DNA of 37,581 bases from Hyphomicrobiales bacterium (GCA_900469965.1 UBZP01000035.1:190-37770); one strand, 5' to 3'; counted from the stretch's first letter, positions 7,321-16,666 are shown. Translations and numbers: made by a program. The notes: generated from the letters alone by a model not told the origin.

Positions 7321-9123
7321 TCAGGCGGCGGCGGGCGGATCCCCGCCGCAGAAGACGATGCCGTCCCGGCTCGCCTTCGCCTGCCCCTTGTAGGTCGCGA
7401 TGCGGGCGCTGATCTGCTGCGGATCGGCCACCAGCTCCTCTTCGGGAACGACCAGCACCACCGCCGAGCAGCGCATCAAGGGAAAGTTGCGCTCGGTTCC
7501 GTCGCGATCGTGGCCGCGGATCGCCCCGGCCAGCAGGTCCGCCGGCGCGTAGAGCTGGCGCGCCTCGTGGCTGAAATCGGAAAGCAGGCGCTCGATCAGC
7601 GCGCGCACGGCCGGCACCCCCCGCCCGGAGACGCCGGCGAAGAAGTCGTCGCCGCCCAGATGGCCTATGAAGACATCCTCGCCGATGAAATGGCGGCGCA
7701 GCAGCGTGGCGAACTGGAGGATGGCGCGGTCGCCCATCTGGAAGCCGTAGTGATCGTTGAACGGCTTGAAGTTGTCGAAGTCGAAATAGCAGAAGCAGCG
7801 CAGCTGGTCGCCGTCGATGGTCCGGTCCTGCAGGTAGTCGTGGATCGAGCGGTTGCCGGGCAGACCCGTCAGCGGGTTCTGGTCCTCGGCGTTCTTCAGC
7901 TGCTTCTCGCTGATGATCTTCAGGAGCGAGGAGGCGCTGAGGATGCCGGCATAGCGCATGTTCTCCGTCAGGATCACGCATTCGCTGCCGCCCATGTCGG
8001 CGAAGATACTGAGAAGCTGCTCGGCCGGGGTCTCGAGATCGGCGACCGGGGCCATGATGGCGAAATGCGACAGGCTCTTCTGGTAGATCCGGTTCTTCAG
8101 GAGATCGCGGCCGAAGGGGTGATAGCTGACCTCGCGGACGTGGTATTCGTGCAGGATGCCGCGCGGCTCGTCATTGGCGTTGAGGACCGGGAAGAAGGTG
8201 CGCCGCGGGTCCTTGCGGAAGAGGTCGAAGACGGATTCGAGGCTGTCGCCCTCGTGCACGGCCGGCAGGTGCTCGATCTGGCGGCGGATGAGGATGCTGT
8301 CGAGCGACGCCGAGTTGCGCCGCCCCGCCGCCGCGCGCGCCACCGGCGCGTAGACCGTCTGCAGGGCGGACATGTCGGTCTGCGGGCGGGCGATGTACCA
8401 GCCCTGCACGAGATCGCAGCCGCAGTCGCGGCAGGCGACGAACTCCGCCTCCGTCTCCACCCCCTCGGCGATCACCCGGATGCCCAGCACATGGGCGAGG
8501 TTGACCGTGCTCTTGACCAGGTGACGCTTGCGGGCGTCGGTGTCGAGGCCGGAGACGAAGTGCCGGTCGATCTTGAGATAGTCGAACGGGTGGTCGCACA
8601 GCGCCTTCATGCCGCTGTGGCCGGCCCCGAAATCGTCGATGGCGAGCTTGAAGCCCTCCTGGCGCAGCCGCGCGATCAAGGCGCCGAATTCGGGCATGCT
8701 GCCGTTGTCGAAGCGCTCGGAGATCTCGAAGCAGATGGAGGACGCCGGGATGCCGGCCCGCTTCAGGTGGCCGGACAGCCGGTCGACGATGTCGGCGGCC
8801 TCGGTGACGAGGCGGGAATCGAGATTGATGAACAGCGTTCGGCTGGCAAAGTCCGGCAGGGCGGCGAAGGCTGCGAGCGCGCGGCTGTTGACCATGTGCT
8901 CCAGCGCCAGCAGCTGGCCGGCCTCGTGGGCGCGGTCGAGCAGGTCGAGCGGCGAGCGGAAGCCGAGACGGTCATGGCCGCGCATCAGAGATTCATAGCC
9001 GAACACCGCGCCGGAGGAGGTCTCGACGATCGGCTGGAAGGCGGTCTCGATCGCAAGCTTGGCCAGGGTGACAATCTGATCGTCGCCAAAGCGGCGCAGT
9101 GAGATCATTTCGGCGGCGGACAT
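7321..9123 (-). CDS. EAL-CBS-GGDEF cyclic-di-GMP signalling protein
   Basis: A 600-residue soluble protein. Domain order is unusual: EAL phosphodiesterase first (about 20-260), a CBS pair (about 285-405), then GGDEF (about 412-590). In the EAL domain the motif is E44-S45-L46, and the metal and catalytic residues N100, E133, D163-D164, K184, E220 and Q240 are all present, so phosphodiesterase activity on c-di-GMP is plausible. In the GGDEF domain the signature reads GGDDF at 490-494, a conservative change at the fourth position, with DFDNFKPFND upstream intact; it may be a weak cyclase or a GTP sensor. CBS domains usually bind adenine nucleotides, suggesting energy control. I chose the ATG at 9123 with GGAG 7 nt upstream; a TTG 15 codons earlier is less likely. 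It has no membrane segments. Confidence 0.93.
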   Translation of the reverse strand: MSAAEMISLRRFGDDQIVTLAKLAIETAFQPIVETSSGAVFGYESLMRGHDRLGFRSPLDLLDRAHEAGQLLALEHMVNSRALAAFAALPDFASRTLFINLDSRLVTEAADIVDRLSGHLKRAGIPASSICFEISERFDNGSMPEFGALIARLRQEGFKLAIDDFGAGHSGMKALCDHPFDYLKIDRHFVSGLDTDARKRHLVKSTVNLAHVLGIRVIAEGVETEAEFVACRDCGCDLVQGWYIARPQTDMSALQTVYAPVARAAAGRRNSASLDSILIRRQIEHLPAVHEGDSLESVFDLFRKDPRRTFFPVLNANDEPRGILHEYHVREVSYHPFGRDLLKNRIYQKSLSHFAIMAPVADLETPAEQLLSIFADMGGSECVILTENMRYAGILSASSLLKIISEKQLKNAEDQNPLTGLPGNRSIHDYLQDRTIDGDQLRCFCYFDFDNFKPFNDHYGFQMGDRAILQFATLLRRHFIGEDVFIGHLGGDDFFAGVSGRGVPAVRALIERLLSDFSHEARQLYAPADLLAGAIRGHDRDGTERNFPLMRCSAVVLVVPEEELVADPQQISARIATYKGQAKASRDGIVFCGGDPPAAA

Positions 9124-9249
9124 CGGAGGCTCCGGGTCAACAATTTGCCGGAAACTCTTCTGTACCAATCCTGAACAATCCCTTTCACCAACATGACAGT
9201 TTGATGAAACTTCAATGACTGCAAAGGGTTATGTAGAATTTCGTTCAAA

Positions 9250-9268
9250 TGCGTTTCATCGAAACGCA
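9250..9268 (-). terminator. Short hairpin after crcB
   Basis: TGCGTTTC (9250-9257) and GAAACGCA (9261-9268) form a perfect 8-bp stem with a 3-nt loop, 5 bp beyond the crcB stop. Read leftward it is followed by TTTGAACG, a weak T-tract. It could end the crcB transcript, or could be an operator for the EAL-GGDEF gene that starts 127 bp further on. Confidence 0.45.
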
Positions 9269-9273
9269 CCCCG

Positions 9274-9654
9274 TCACGCCACCTGAAACAGCCGGGCGAG
9301 GAACAGGCCGGCAGCGACGGCGGCAAGCGACAGAACCACGCTTGCGAGCACGTAGAGGAGCGCCGCGCCGACATGGCCGCGCTCCCACAGAACCGCCGAA
9401 TCCAGCGCGAAGGCGGAGAACGTCGTGAAGCCGCCGAGAACGCCGGTGGTCAGGAGCAGCCGGACCTCCTGCGGCAGGTGGCCGCGGAAGGCGAAATAGC
9501 CGGCGAGCAGCCCCATCGCCATGCAGCCGACGACGTTGACGGCGAGCGTTCCGAGCGGAAAGCCGGTGCCGAACAGGCGCGCGGCGAGAATGTTGACGCC
9601 ATGGCGTCCGGCGCCGCCGACGCCTGCCCCGAGAAACACGATGAAATAGTTCAT
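9274..9654 (-). CDS. crcB: Fluoride channel CrcB/FluC
   Basis: A 126-residue inner-membrane protein with four hydrophobic helices, the size and topology of Fluc channels, which work as antiparallel dimers and let fluoride leave the cell. Family marks are the N-terminal GAGVGGAGRHGVN (R17, N21), NVVGCMAMGLLAGY in helix 2, and GVLGGFTTFSAFALD in helix 3, which carries the Thr/Phe residues that line the pore and the central sodium site. The ATG at 9654 follows a GGAAGGG ribosome site. The gene lies 96 nt downstream of a fluoride riboswitch on the same strand, which independently supports the assignment. It is a single-copy gene here, so the channel would be a homodimer. Confidence 0.97.
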   Translation of the reverse strand: MNYFIVFLGAGVGGAGRHGVNILAARLFGTGFPLGTLAVNVVGCMAMGLLAGYFAFRGHLPQEVRLLLTTGVLGGFTTFSAFALDSAVLWERGHVGAALLYVLASVVLSLAAVAAGLFLARLFQVA

Positions 9655-9749
9655 TGTCGCTACCCTTCCACGATGTGGCGGTAACGGACATCACCCGCGA
9701 ACGGCTGCCGGACACATGCCTGCCCCGGGCGACCTTCCGGTCCGCCTCT

Positions 9750-9797
9750 GGCAGGAGCCATCAGCCGGTCTGGCGGTTGTCGGGGAGCTCCATCCCC
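9750..9797 (-). ncRNA. Fluoride riboswitch (crcB motif)
   Basis: Read leftward, GGGGATGGAGCTCCCC (9797-9782) is followed by GACAACCGCC and then GGCTGATGGCTCCTGCC (9766-9750). This matches the known aptamer order: a GG-N-GAUGG-NG stem, the AACCGCC junction, and GGCUGAUG-(A/G)-CUCCU, with GGAGC pairing to GCTCC as the long-range helix. Fluoride binding through magnesium ions should raise expression of the downstream crcB. No clear T-tract hairpin follows in the 96-nt leader, so control may act on translation; that point is inferred. Confidence 0.93.
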
Positions 9798-9880
9798 ATC
9801 ACACCCGCCTTTCCTATCGCGGCCACGGCGGCGCTGTCAAACGCCAGCGACGCCGTTTCGGGTTCGCCCGGTCGGATCGC

Positions 9881-10432
9881 TCAGACCTTGCGCAGCGCCA
9901 GGCCGAAGCCGATCAGCGCCCAGCCCTGCATGGCAAGGTCGAAGGCGAGGAACAGGCCGAGCAGCCACAGGCTGTTGACCGGCCAGCCGATCAGGAAGAC
10001 GAGGCCGGCCAGCGCGGTGACGATGCCGCCTGCGAGCAGCCAGCCCCAGCCGCGCTCCTCCTTGGAGCGCATCGCCACCCAGATCCGGAACAGGCCGGAG
10101 ACCAGCAGCGCGCAGGCCATGAACAGCGTCAGGACCTTGGAGGTGAGGATGGGATTGACGAAGGCCAGCACGCCGGCGGCGAGATAGAGGAGTGCGCTCA
10201 GCACCCAGTAGATCGTGTCTTTCCACGCCTTCACCTGGAAGGCATGGGCGAGATAGACGGCGCCGCCGACGATCATCAGCATGCCGACATAATAGACGGT
10301 GACGACGGTGGCCCAGAGAAGGTTGCCGGCGGCGATGAAGCCGAAGACGAGCAGCGCGATGCCGAGGGCAACGAACCAGCCCCATTTGCCGCGGACTTCC
10401 GACAGGCGCGGTATTGACGATTGCACAGCCAT
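9881..10432 (-). CDS. HdeD family membrane protein
   Basis: A 183-residue inner-membrane protein with six hydrophobic segments (about 24-44, 48-68, 78-98, 103-123, 133-152 and 157-177), fitting the HdeD/DUF308 family. The GIALLVFGFIAAGNLLWATVVTVYYVG opening and the LLYLAAGVLAFVNP segment are typical. In enteric bacteria HdeD helps in acid resistance at high cell density; a similar stress role here is only inferred. The ATG at 10432 is preceded by a run of six G in a good ribosome-site position; the frame upstream lacks family character. It is divergent from betI and shares its 150-bp promoter region, so BetI might affect it too. The crcB promoter must lie between its stop and the riboswitch. 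Confidence 0.85.
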   Translation of the reverse strand: MAVQSSIPRLSEVRGKWGWFVALGIALLVFGFIAAGNLLWATVVTVYYVGMLMIVGGAVYLAHAFQVKAWKDTIYWVLSALLYLAAGVLAFVNPILTSKVLTLFMACALLVSGLFRIWVAMRSKEERGWGWLLAGGIVTALAGLVFLIGWPVNSLWLLGLFLAFDLAMQGWALIGFGLALRKV

Positions 10433-10531
10433 GACGACCCCCCGATAGCTGAAACAAACCAATTCGATAGTAGCACGAAATCGGCAGTTGTCATGATCCC
10501 GGCAATTCGCGTCTGAGGCCGTCAGATTTTT

Positions 10532-10549
10532 ATTGATTGGCCAGTCAAT
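10532..10549. promoter_or_regulatory. Likely BetI operator
   Basis: ATTGATTGG-CCAGTCAAT is an 18-bp inverted repeat with a single mismatched pair, lying 34 bp before the betI GTG start. It closely resembles the operators of BetI repressors, which hold TTGA...TCAA arms and lose binding when choline is present. It also lies in the promoter space of the divergent HdeD-like gene. Confidence 0.7.
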
Positions 10550-10583
10550 TAAAAATAGCATGCCGGCCAAAGGGAGACAGCGG

Positions 10584-11183
10584 GTGCCGAAGATCGGAAT
10601 GGAGCCGGTGCGCCGGAAGGCGCTGATGGACGCGACGCTGAAGGCGGTCGGCGATCATGGTTCGCTGGCCGTGACCATGTCGGAGATCGCCCGGCATGCG
10701 GGCGTCTCGCCGGCCCTGGCGCATCACTATTTCGGCTCCAAGGAGCAGTTGCTGCTCGCGACAATAAGGAGTCTTCTTCAGCACTTGCGCGACGATGCTG
10801 TGAAAGCTGTTCGGGCCGTTCACACGCCGCGTGAGAAGCTCACCGCCATCATCCGCGTCAGCTTCCATGCCGACCAGTTCGCGCCGGAGACGATCGCCGC
10901 CTGGCTCGCCTTCTACGCCGAGGCGCAGCGCTCGGAGGAGACGCGGCGGCTGCTCGTCCTCTATGCCCGCCGGCTGCGCTCCAACCTCGTCGCGAGCCTT
11001 GCAAACCTCTGCCCGCGCGCCGACGCGGTCCGCATCGCCGAGGGCGCGGCCGCGATGATCGACGGGCTCTACATCCGCCAGGGCCTGCGGGCGGCCCCGA
11101 TCAGCGCCGACGCCTCGATCGCGCTGACGGAGGACTATCTCGACGCGCAGTTGCGGATGGTCAGGGATGGTGGCAATGGCTGA
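10584..11183 (+). CDS. betI: Choline-responsive TetR repressor BetI
   Basis: A 199-residue TetR-family regulator. With the GTG at 10584 the protein begins MPKIGMEPVRRKALMDATLKAV, the conserved BetI N-terminus, and has AGGGAG 7 nt upstream; an ATG eight codons earlier (10560) is the alternative. The helix-turn-helix is in residues 27-57 (VTMSEIARHAGVSPALAHHYFGSKEQLL). The C-terminal ligand domain carries AWLAFYAEAQRSEETRRL and AAMIDGLYIRQGL, typical of BetI. It should repress its own operon in the absence of choline. It opens a betI-betC-betB-betA cluster, the order known from Sinorhizobium meliloti, though here a 204-bp gap holding a repeat element separates it from betC. Confidence 0.95.
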   Translation: MPKIGMEPVRRKALMDATLKAVGDHGSLAVTMSEIARHAGVSPALAHHYFGSKEQLLLATIRSLLQHLRDDAVKAVRAVHTPREKLTAIIRVSFHADQFAPETIAAWLAFYAEAQRSEETRRLLVLYARRLRSNLVASLANLCPRADAVRIAEGAAAMIDGLYIRQGLRAAPISADASIALTEDYLDAQLRMVRDGGNG

Positions 11184-11217
11184 GGGGGCGACCCACAATT
11201 TGGGGACGCGGCCTTGT

Positions 11218-11330
11218 CACCCCCCTCTGTCCTGCCGGAAAGAGGGGGGTGGCCGGAACAGCACGCGATCGGTCCTGTCGCAGGATCACCCCCACCCGCC
11301 GCTGCGCGGCGACCTCCCCCCTCGAGGGGG
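11218..11330. repeat. Paired-palindrome intergenic element (RIME-like)
   Basis: Two palindromes about 65 bp apart fill the betI-betC gap. The first pairs CACCCCCCTCT (11218-11228) with AGAGGGGGGTG (11241-11251), a perfect 11-bp stem. The second is CCCCCTCGAGGGGG (11317-11330). GCCGC-TGC-GCGGC lies between them. Size and two-palindrome build resemble the Rhizobium-specific intergenic mosaic elements. It might reduce read-through from betI into betC. Confidence 0.65.
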
Positions 11331-11387
11331 CGGTAAGGTACGCGCCTCCGCCACGTTCACCCATTGCGACCCAAGGAACCACGCTCA

Positions 11388-12917
11388 GTGACCGCCAGAA
11401 AGCCCAATATCCTGATCATCATGGTCGACCAGCTGAACGGAACGCTGTTTCCGGACGGGCCGGCGGAGTTTCTGCATGCGCCGCACATGAAGGCGCTTTC
11501 GAAGCGGTCGGCGCGGTTTGCCAACAACTACACCTCCTCGCCGCTCTGCGCGCCGGCCCGCGCCTCGTTCATGGCCGGCCAGCTGCCCTCCCGCACGCGC
11601 GTCTACGACAACGCCGCCGAGTATGTCTCCTCGATCCCGACCTTCGCCCATCACCTGCGCCGGGCCGGCTACTACACCGCCCTTTCCGGCAAGATGCACT
11701 TCGTCGGTCCCGACCAGCTGCACGGCTTCGAGGAGCGGCTGACGACCGACATCTACCCGGCCGACTTCGGCTGGACGCCGGACTATCGCAAGCCCGGCGA
11801 GCGGATCGACTGGTGGTACCACAACATGGGCTCGGTCACCGGCGCGGGCGTCGCCGAGATCACCAACCAGATGGAGTATGACGACGAGGTCGCCTTCCTC
11901 GCCAACCAGAAGCTCTACCACCTCTCCCGCGAGAACGACGACGAGGGCCGCCGGTCGTGGTGCCTGACCGTGTCCTTCACCCACCCGCACGACCCCTACG
12001 TGGCGCGCCGCAAATTCTGGGACCTCTACGAGGACTGCGAACACCTCGCGCCCGCGGTCGGCATGCTCGCCGAGCAGGACCCGCACTCCAAACGCATCCT
12101 GCATTCCTGCGACTATGCGAGCTTTGCGATCACCGAGGAGGACGTCCGCCGCTCGCGCCGGGCCTATTTCGCCAATATCTCCTACCTCGACGAGAAGGTG
12201 GGCGAACTGGTCGACACGCTGACCCGCACGCGGATGCTGGACGATACGCTGATCCTGTTCTGCTCCGACCACGGCGACATGCTCGGCGAGCGCGGCCTGT
12301 GGTTCAAGATGAACTTCTTCGAGGGCTCGGCGCGGGTGCCGCTGATGATCGCCGGCCCCGGCGTCGCGCCCGGCCTGCACCTCAGCCCCGTCTCCAACCT
12401 CGACGTGACGCCGACGCTCTGCGACCTCGCCGGCATCTCGATGGACGAGGTGATGCCGTGGACCGACGGCGAAAGCCTGGTTCCGGTGATCAACGGCGCC
12501 GAGCGGACATCGCCGGTGCTGATGGAATATGCGGCGGAAGCATCCTACGCGCCGATCGTCGGCATCCGCGAGGGCAAGTGGAAATACATCCACTGCGAGC
12601 TCGATCCGGAACAGCTCTACGATCTGGAGAGCGACCCGCAGGAACTGACCAATCTCGCGACCTCCGACAACCCCGTCATCCGGGCGACGCTGGAGGCGTT
12701 CCGGCAGATGCGCGAGGCGCGCTGGGACATGGCCGCCTTCGACGCCGCGGTGCGCGAGAGCCAGGCGCGGCGCTGGGTGGTCTACGAGGCGCTGCGCAAC
12801 GGCGCCTACTACCCCTGGGACCACCAGCCGCTGCAGAAGGCCTCCGAGCGCTACATGCGCAACCACATGAACCTCGACAACCTCGAGGAATCCAAACGCT
12901 ACCCGCGGGGAGAATGA
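11388..12917 (+). CDS. betC: Choline-sulfatase BetC
   Basis: A 509-residue cytosolic type I sulfatase that hydrolyses choline-O-sulfate to choline and sulfate. The modification site is C54 in CAPAR (C-x-P-x-R), the cysteine turned into formylglycine, and it falls at the same number as in the S. meliloti enzyme. Metal and active-site residues can be read: D14 (MVDQ), R58, K102 and H104 (SGKMH), H201 (HPHDP), D294-H295 (CSDHGD). The C-terminal block about 455-509 matches the choline-sulfatase-specific extension. The GTG at 11388 has AAGGAA 9 nt upstream and gives the family N-terminus [15 protein letters not shown]. No sulfatase-maturase gene is in the window, so C54 modification depends on a factor elsewhere. 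betB follows after 1 bp. Confidence 0.96.
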   Translation: MTARKPNILIIMVDQLNGTLFPDGPAEFLHAPHMKALSKRSARFANNYTSSPLCAPARASFMAGQLPSRTRVYDNAAEYVSSIPTFAHHLRRAGYYTALSGKMHFVGPDQLHGFEERLTTDIYPADFGWTPDYRKPGERIDWWYHNMGSVTGAGVAEITNQMEYDDEVAFLANQKLYHLSRENDDEGRRSWCLTVSFTHPHDPYVARRKFWDLYEDCEHLAPAVGMLAEQDPHSKRILHSCDYASFAITEEDVRRSRRAYFANISYLDEKVGELVDTLTRTRMLDDTLILFCSDHGDMLGERGLWFKMNFFEGSARVPLMIAGPGVAPGLHLSPVSNLDVTPTLCDLAGISMDEVMPWTDGESLVPVINGAERTSPVLMEYAAEASYAPIVGIREGKWKYIHCELDPEQLYDLESDPQELTNLATSDNPVIRATLEAFRQMREARWDMAAFDAAVRESQARRWVVYEALRNGAYYPWDHQPLQKASERYMRNHMNLDNLEESKRYPRGE

Positions 12918-12918
12918 G

Positions 12919-14382
12919 ATGAGAGCCCAGCCGAAAGCCAGCCACTTCATCGACGGCGACTATGTCGAGGACACCGCGGGCACGCCGTTTACGAGCCTCT
13001 ACCCGGCGACCGGCGAGGTGATCGCGAAGCTGCATGCGGCCACGCCTGCGATCGTCGAGAAGGCGATCGCCTCTGCCAAACGGGCGCAGAAGGAATGGGC
13101 GGCGACGAGCCCGACGGCGCGCGGACGCATCCTCAAGCGCGCCGCCGAGATCATGCGCGAGCGGAACCGCGAGCTGTCGGAACTCGAGACACTGGACACC
13201 GGCAAGCCGATCCAGGAGACGATCGTCGCCGACCCGACGTCGGGCGCCGACAGCCTCGAATTCTTCGGCGGCATCGCGGCTGCCGGGCTGAACGGCGACT
13301 ATATTCCGCTGGGTCAGGATTTCGCGATCACCAAGCGGGTGCCGCTCGGCGTCTGCGTCGGCATCGGCGCCTGGAATTACCCGCAGCAGATCGCCTGCTG
13401 GAAGGCGGCGCCGGCGCTCGTCTGCGGCAATGCCATGGTGTTCAAGCCGTCGGAGAACACGCCGCTCGGGGCGCTGAAGATCGCCGAGATCCTGATCGAG
13501 GCGGGCCTGCCGAAGGGGCTCTTCAACGTCATCCAGGGGGACCGGACGACCGGGCCGCTGCTGGTCGAGCATCCCGACGTCGCCAAGGTGTCGCTGACCG
13601 GATCGGTACCGACCGGCAAGAAGGTGGCGGGGGCTGCGGCGTCCTCGCTGAAGCACGTGACGATGGAGCTCGGCGGCAAGTCGCCGCTGATCGTCTTCGA
13701 CGATGCCGACCTCGAAAGCGCCATCGGCGGCGCGATGCTCGGCAACTTCTACTCGACCGGCCAGGTGTGCTCGAACGGCACCCGCGTCTTCGTGCAGAAG
13801 GGCATCAAGCAGAAGTTCCTGTCGCGGCTGAAGGAGCGGACGGAGAAGATCGTCATCGGCGAGCCGCTGGACGAGGCGACGCAGCTCGGGCCGATGGTGT
13901 CGAAGGCGCAGCGCGACAAGGTGCTGGACTATATCGGCAAGGGCAAGGCCGAGGGCGCCACGCTTCTGACCGGCGGCGGCATCCCCAACCACGTTCCCGG
14001 TGAGGGCTACTACATCCAGCCGACCGTGTTCGCCGACGTCACCGATGGGATGACCATCGCCCGCGAGGAGATCTTCGGGCCGGTGATGTGCGTGCTCGAC
14101 TTCGACGACGAGGACGAAGTGATCGCCCGCGGCAATGCGACCGAATTCGGCCTCTCCGGCGGCGTCTTCACCCGCGACATCGCCCGCGCCCACCGCGTGG
14201 TCGACAGGCTGGAGGCGGGCACGCTGTGGATCAACACCTACAACCTCTGCCCGGTCGAGATCCCCTTCGGCGGCTCGAAACAGTCGGGCTTCGGTCGCGA
14301 GAACTCGCTGGCGGCGCTGCAGCACTATTCGGAGCTGAAGACGGTCTACGTGTCGATGGGGCCGGTCGAGGCGCCGTATTGA
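12919..14382 (+). CDS. betB: Betaine aldehyde dehydrogenase BetB
   Basis: A 487-residue NAD(P)-dependent aldehyde dehydrogenase that oxidises betaine aldehyde to the osmoprotectant glycine betaine. The full ALDH signature set is present: N153 in GAWNYP, the cofactor motif FKPSENTPL, general base E250 in MELGGKSP, nucleophile C284 in [11 protein letters not shown], and EEIFGPV. The CSNGTRVFV form and length are typical of BetB. The ATG is 1 bp after the betC stop, so the two are co-translated. betA, the enzyme making its substrate, is not directly next as in related species but comes after an inserted gene. Confidence 0.97.
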   Translation: MRAQPKASHFIDGDYVEDTAGTPFTSLYPATGEVIAKLHAATPAIVEKAIASAKRAQKEWAATSPTARGRILKRAAEIMRERNRELSELETLDTGKPIQETIVADPTSGADSLEFFGGIAAAGLNGDYIPLGQDFAITKRVPLGVCVGIGAWNYPQQIACWKAAPALVCGNAMVFKPSENTPLGALKIAEILIEAGLPKGLFNVIQGDRTTGPLLVEHPDVAKVSLTGSVPTGKKVAGAAASSLKHVTMELGGKSPLIVFDDADLESAIGGAMLGNFYSTGQVCSNGTRVFVQKGIKQKFLSRLKERTEKIVIGEPLDEATQLGPMVSKAQRDKVLDYIGKGKAEGATLLTGGGIPNHVPGEGYYIQPTVFADVTDGMTIAREEIFGPVMCVLDFDDEDEVIARGNATEFGLSGGVFTRDIARAHRVVDRLEAGTLWINTYNLCPVEIPFGGSKQSGFGRENSLAALQHYSELKTVYVSMGPVEAPY

Positions 14383-14414
14383 GATGACGGACGAAGCCTC
14401 GGTAGCTGAGAACG

Positions 14415-14957
14415 ATGCGAATGGCGGATGACGAACTGTTCCGACGAGAGTGGGCCCTTTTCCGCGGCGAGGCCGTTCCGCTCAGCTTCATGATGCGTGA
14501 CGGAAGTCATCACTGGCTTCGGCTACACGCGCTGCCGGGGTCCCAGCGCTATGCGCGTAACGCAGAGGAATATGCGACAATCCTCGCACGAGCAAACACA
14601 CTCGGGACAGAGTTGCTTGGCCAAGGCGGGGACTGCTGGCTGATCAGATGCACCAGTGCAAATCCGCCCCCCGATGGCTGGAGACCGATAGCGATGACAT
14701 TCGATGACGGTGACGAGGAAATGGCGTGGACAGCCCATGTTGACTCGGTTCAGTGGCACGCAGGCACTTTCGATCCCCTCCTCCTGTCAATTGCCGACGA
14801 CCAAGCCGATCGAACGATGTGGATGAATCGGTCGAACGGAGCTCTCTTCTCTCCCTATGACGGCGGCTTCGACCTTTTTCCGGACACAGAGGCAGCGGTC
14901 CGACGGTTGAAAAAGAGCTATGGCGGGTGGCTCTCACCTCACCCCGACGGACTTTGA
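14415..14957 (+). CDS. DUF3885-like protein inserted between betB and betA
   Basis: A 180-residue soluble protein with no link to betaine metabolism. The segment WLRLHALPGSQRYARNAEEY (residues 34-53), followed by ILARANTLGTELLG, matches the core I associate with DUF3885 (R-x-H-S/A-L-P-x-S-x-R-Y, then Y-x-x-x-x-x-R-x-N), and the late SPYDGGFDLFPD fits its end. The function of that family is unknown to me; some members sit next to contact-dependent or immunity-type genes, but nothing here shows that. Its GC content is visibly lower than betB and betA, which argues for later insertion. The start is uncertain: ATGs at 14415 and 14421 both lack a strong ribosome site. It should be cotranscribed with the bet genes. 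Confidence 0.72.
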   Translation: MRMADDELFRREWALFRGEAVPLSFMMRDGSHHWLRLHALPGSQRYARNAEEYATILARANTLGTELLGQGGDCWLIRCTSANPPPDGWRPIAMTFDDGDEEMAWTAHVDSVQWHAGTFDPLLLSIADDQADRTMWMNRSNGALFSPYDGGFDLFPDTEAAVRRLKKSYGGWLSPHPDGL

Positions 14958-15013
14958 GTCTGGCGCGCCATGCGTCGGATGGCGAACTCGTGCAGAAGTA
15001 GTGGACGGATTAA

Positions 15014-16666
15014 ATGCAGCAGGCAGACTTCATCATCATCGGTTCCGGCTCGGCCGGTTCGGCGCTGGCCTACCGTCTCTCGGAGGACGGCAAGCATAGC
15101 GTCATGGTGCTGGAATATGGCGGGTCGGACATCGGGCCGTTCATCCAGATGCCGGCGGCGCTCGCCTGGCCGATGAGCATGAAGCGCTACAACTGGGGCT
15201 ATCTGTCCGAGCCCGAGCCGAACCTGAACAACCGGCGGATCACCGCTCCGCGCGGCAAAGTGATCGGCGGGTCGTCGTCGATCAACGGGCTCGTCTATGT
15301 GCGCGGCCATGCGGAGGACTTCAACCGCTGGGAAGAGCTCGGCGCACGCGGCTGGGCCTATGCGGACGTTTTGCCCTACTTCAAGCGGATGGAGCACAGC
15401 CACGGCGGCGAGGATGGCTGGCGCGGCACCGACGGGCCGCTGCACGTCAAGCGCGGCCCGGTGCACAACCCGCTGTTCCATGCCTTCATCGAGGCGGGCC
15501 AGCAGGCCGGCTTCGAGCTGACCGACGACTATAACGGCTCCAAGCAGGAGGGCTTCGGGCTGATGGAGCAGACCGTCTGGCAGGGGCGGCGCTGGTCGGC
15601 GGCGAATGCCTATCTCAAGCCGGCGATGAAGCGGCCGAACGTCGAGCTGGTGCGCTGCTTTGCCCGCAGGGTCGTGATCGAGAACGGCCGCGCCGTCGGC
15701 GTCGAGATCGAGCGCGGCGGCAAGATCGAGGTGGTTCGCGCCAACCGCGAGGTGATCGTCTCGGCCTCCTCGTTCAATTCGCCGAAGCTCCTGATGCTGT
15801 CGGGCATCGGCCCGGCGCAGCACCTGAAGGAGATGGGGATCGAGGTGAAGCTCGACCGGCCGGGCGTCGGCGCCAACCTGCAGGACCACATGGAGTTCTA
15901 TTTCCAGCAGGTCTCGACCAAGCCGGTCTCGCTCTATTCCTGGCTGCCCTGGTTCTGGCAGGGCGTCGCCGGCGCGCAGTGGCTCTTGTTCAAGAAGGGG
16001 CTCGGCATCTCCAACCAATTCGAGGCCTGCGCCTTCCTGCGCTCCGCGCCGGGCGTCAGGCAGCCGGACATCCAGTACCACTTCCTGCCGGTGGCGATCT
16101 CCTACGACGGCAAGGCGGCGGCGAACACCCACGGCTTCCAGGTGCATGTCGGCTACAACCTGTCGAAGTCGCGCGGTAACGTGACCTTGCGCTCGGCCGA
16201 TCCGATGGCCGACCCGGTGATCCGCTTCAACTACATGAGCCACCCGGAGGACTGGGAGAAGTTCCGCCACTGCGTGCGGCTGACGCGCGAGATCTTCGGA
16301 CAGAAGGCGTTCGACAAGTATCGCGGGCCGGAGATCCAGCCCGGCGCGAAGGTGCAGAGCGACGCGGAGATCGATGCGTTCCTGCGCGAGCACCTGGAAA
16401 GCGCCTACCACCCCTGCGGCACCTGCCGGATGGGCGACCGCGACGATCCGATGGCCGTCGTCGACCCGGAGACGCGGGTGATCGGCGTGGAAGCCTTGCG
16501 GGTCGCGGACTCGTCGATCTTCCCGCACGTCACCTACGGCAACCTGAATGCGCCCTCGATCATGACCGGCGAGAAGGCCGCCGACCACATCCTCGGGCGC
16601 CAGCCCCTGCCCCGCTCCAACCAGGAGCCCTGGGTCAACCCGCGCTGGGAGACGAGCGACCGGTAG
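15014..16666 (+). CDS. betA: Choline dehydrogenase BetA
   Basis: A 550-residue FAD-dependent GMC oxidoreductase, membrane-associated in other bacteria, that oxidises choline to betaine aldehyde and passes electrons to the respiratory chain. The FAD-binding loop is [15 protein letters not shown] (GxGxxG at 10-15). The GMC signature [20 protein letters not shown] covers about 80-99. The catalytic pair is H466 ([10 protein letters not shown]) and N510 (YGNLNAPS). Length and C-terminus fit BetA. The ATG at 15014 gives the usual [10 protein letters not shown] start. It lies 56 bp after the inserted DUF3885-like gene and ends convergent with the DUF6644-type gene. Confidence 0.96.
   Translation: MQQADFIIIGSGSAGSALAYRLSEDGKHSVMVLEYGGSDIGPFIQMPAALAWPMSMKRYNWGYLSEPEPNLNNRRITAPRGKVIGGSSSINGLVYVRGHAEDFNRWEELGARGWAYADVLPYFKRMEHSHGGEDGWRGTDGPLHVKRGPVHNPLFHAFIEAGQQAGFELTDDYNGSKQEGFGLMEQTVWQGRRWSAANAYLKPAMKRPNVELVRCFARRVVIENGRAVGVEIERGGKIEVVRANREVIVSASSFNSPKLLMLSGIGPAQHLKEMGIEVKLDRPGVGANLQDHMEFYFQQVSTKPVSLYSWLPWFWQGVAGAQWLLFKKGLGISNQFEACAFLRSAPGVRQPDIQYHFLPVAISYDGKAAANTHGFQVHVGYNLSKSRGNVTLRSADPMADPVIRFNYMSHPEDWEKFRHCVRLTREIFGQKAFDKYRGPEIQPGAKVQSDAEIDAFLREHLESAYHPCGTCRMGDRDDPMAVVDPETRVIGVEALRVADSSIFPHVTYGNLNAPSIMTGEKAADHILGRQPLPRSNQEPWVNPRWETSDR

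Noticed and set aside
7225-9102. Long open frame antisense to the EAL-GGDEF gene
   Set aside because: Same GC-shadow behaviour; no conserved motifs.
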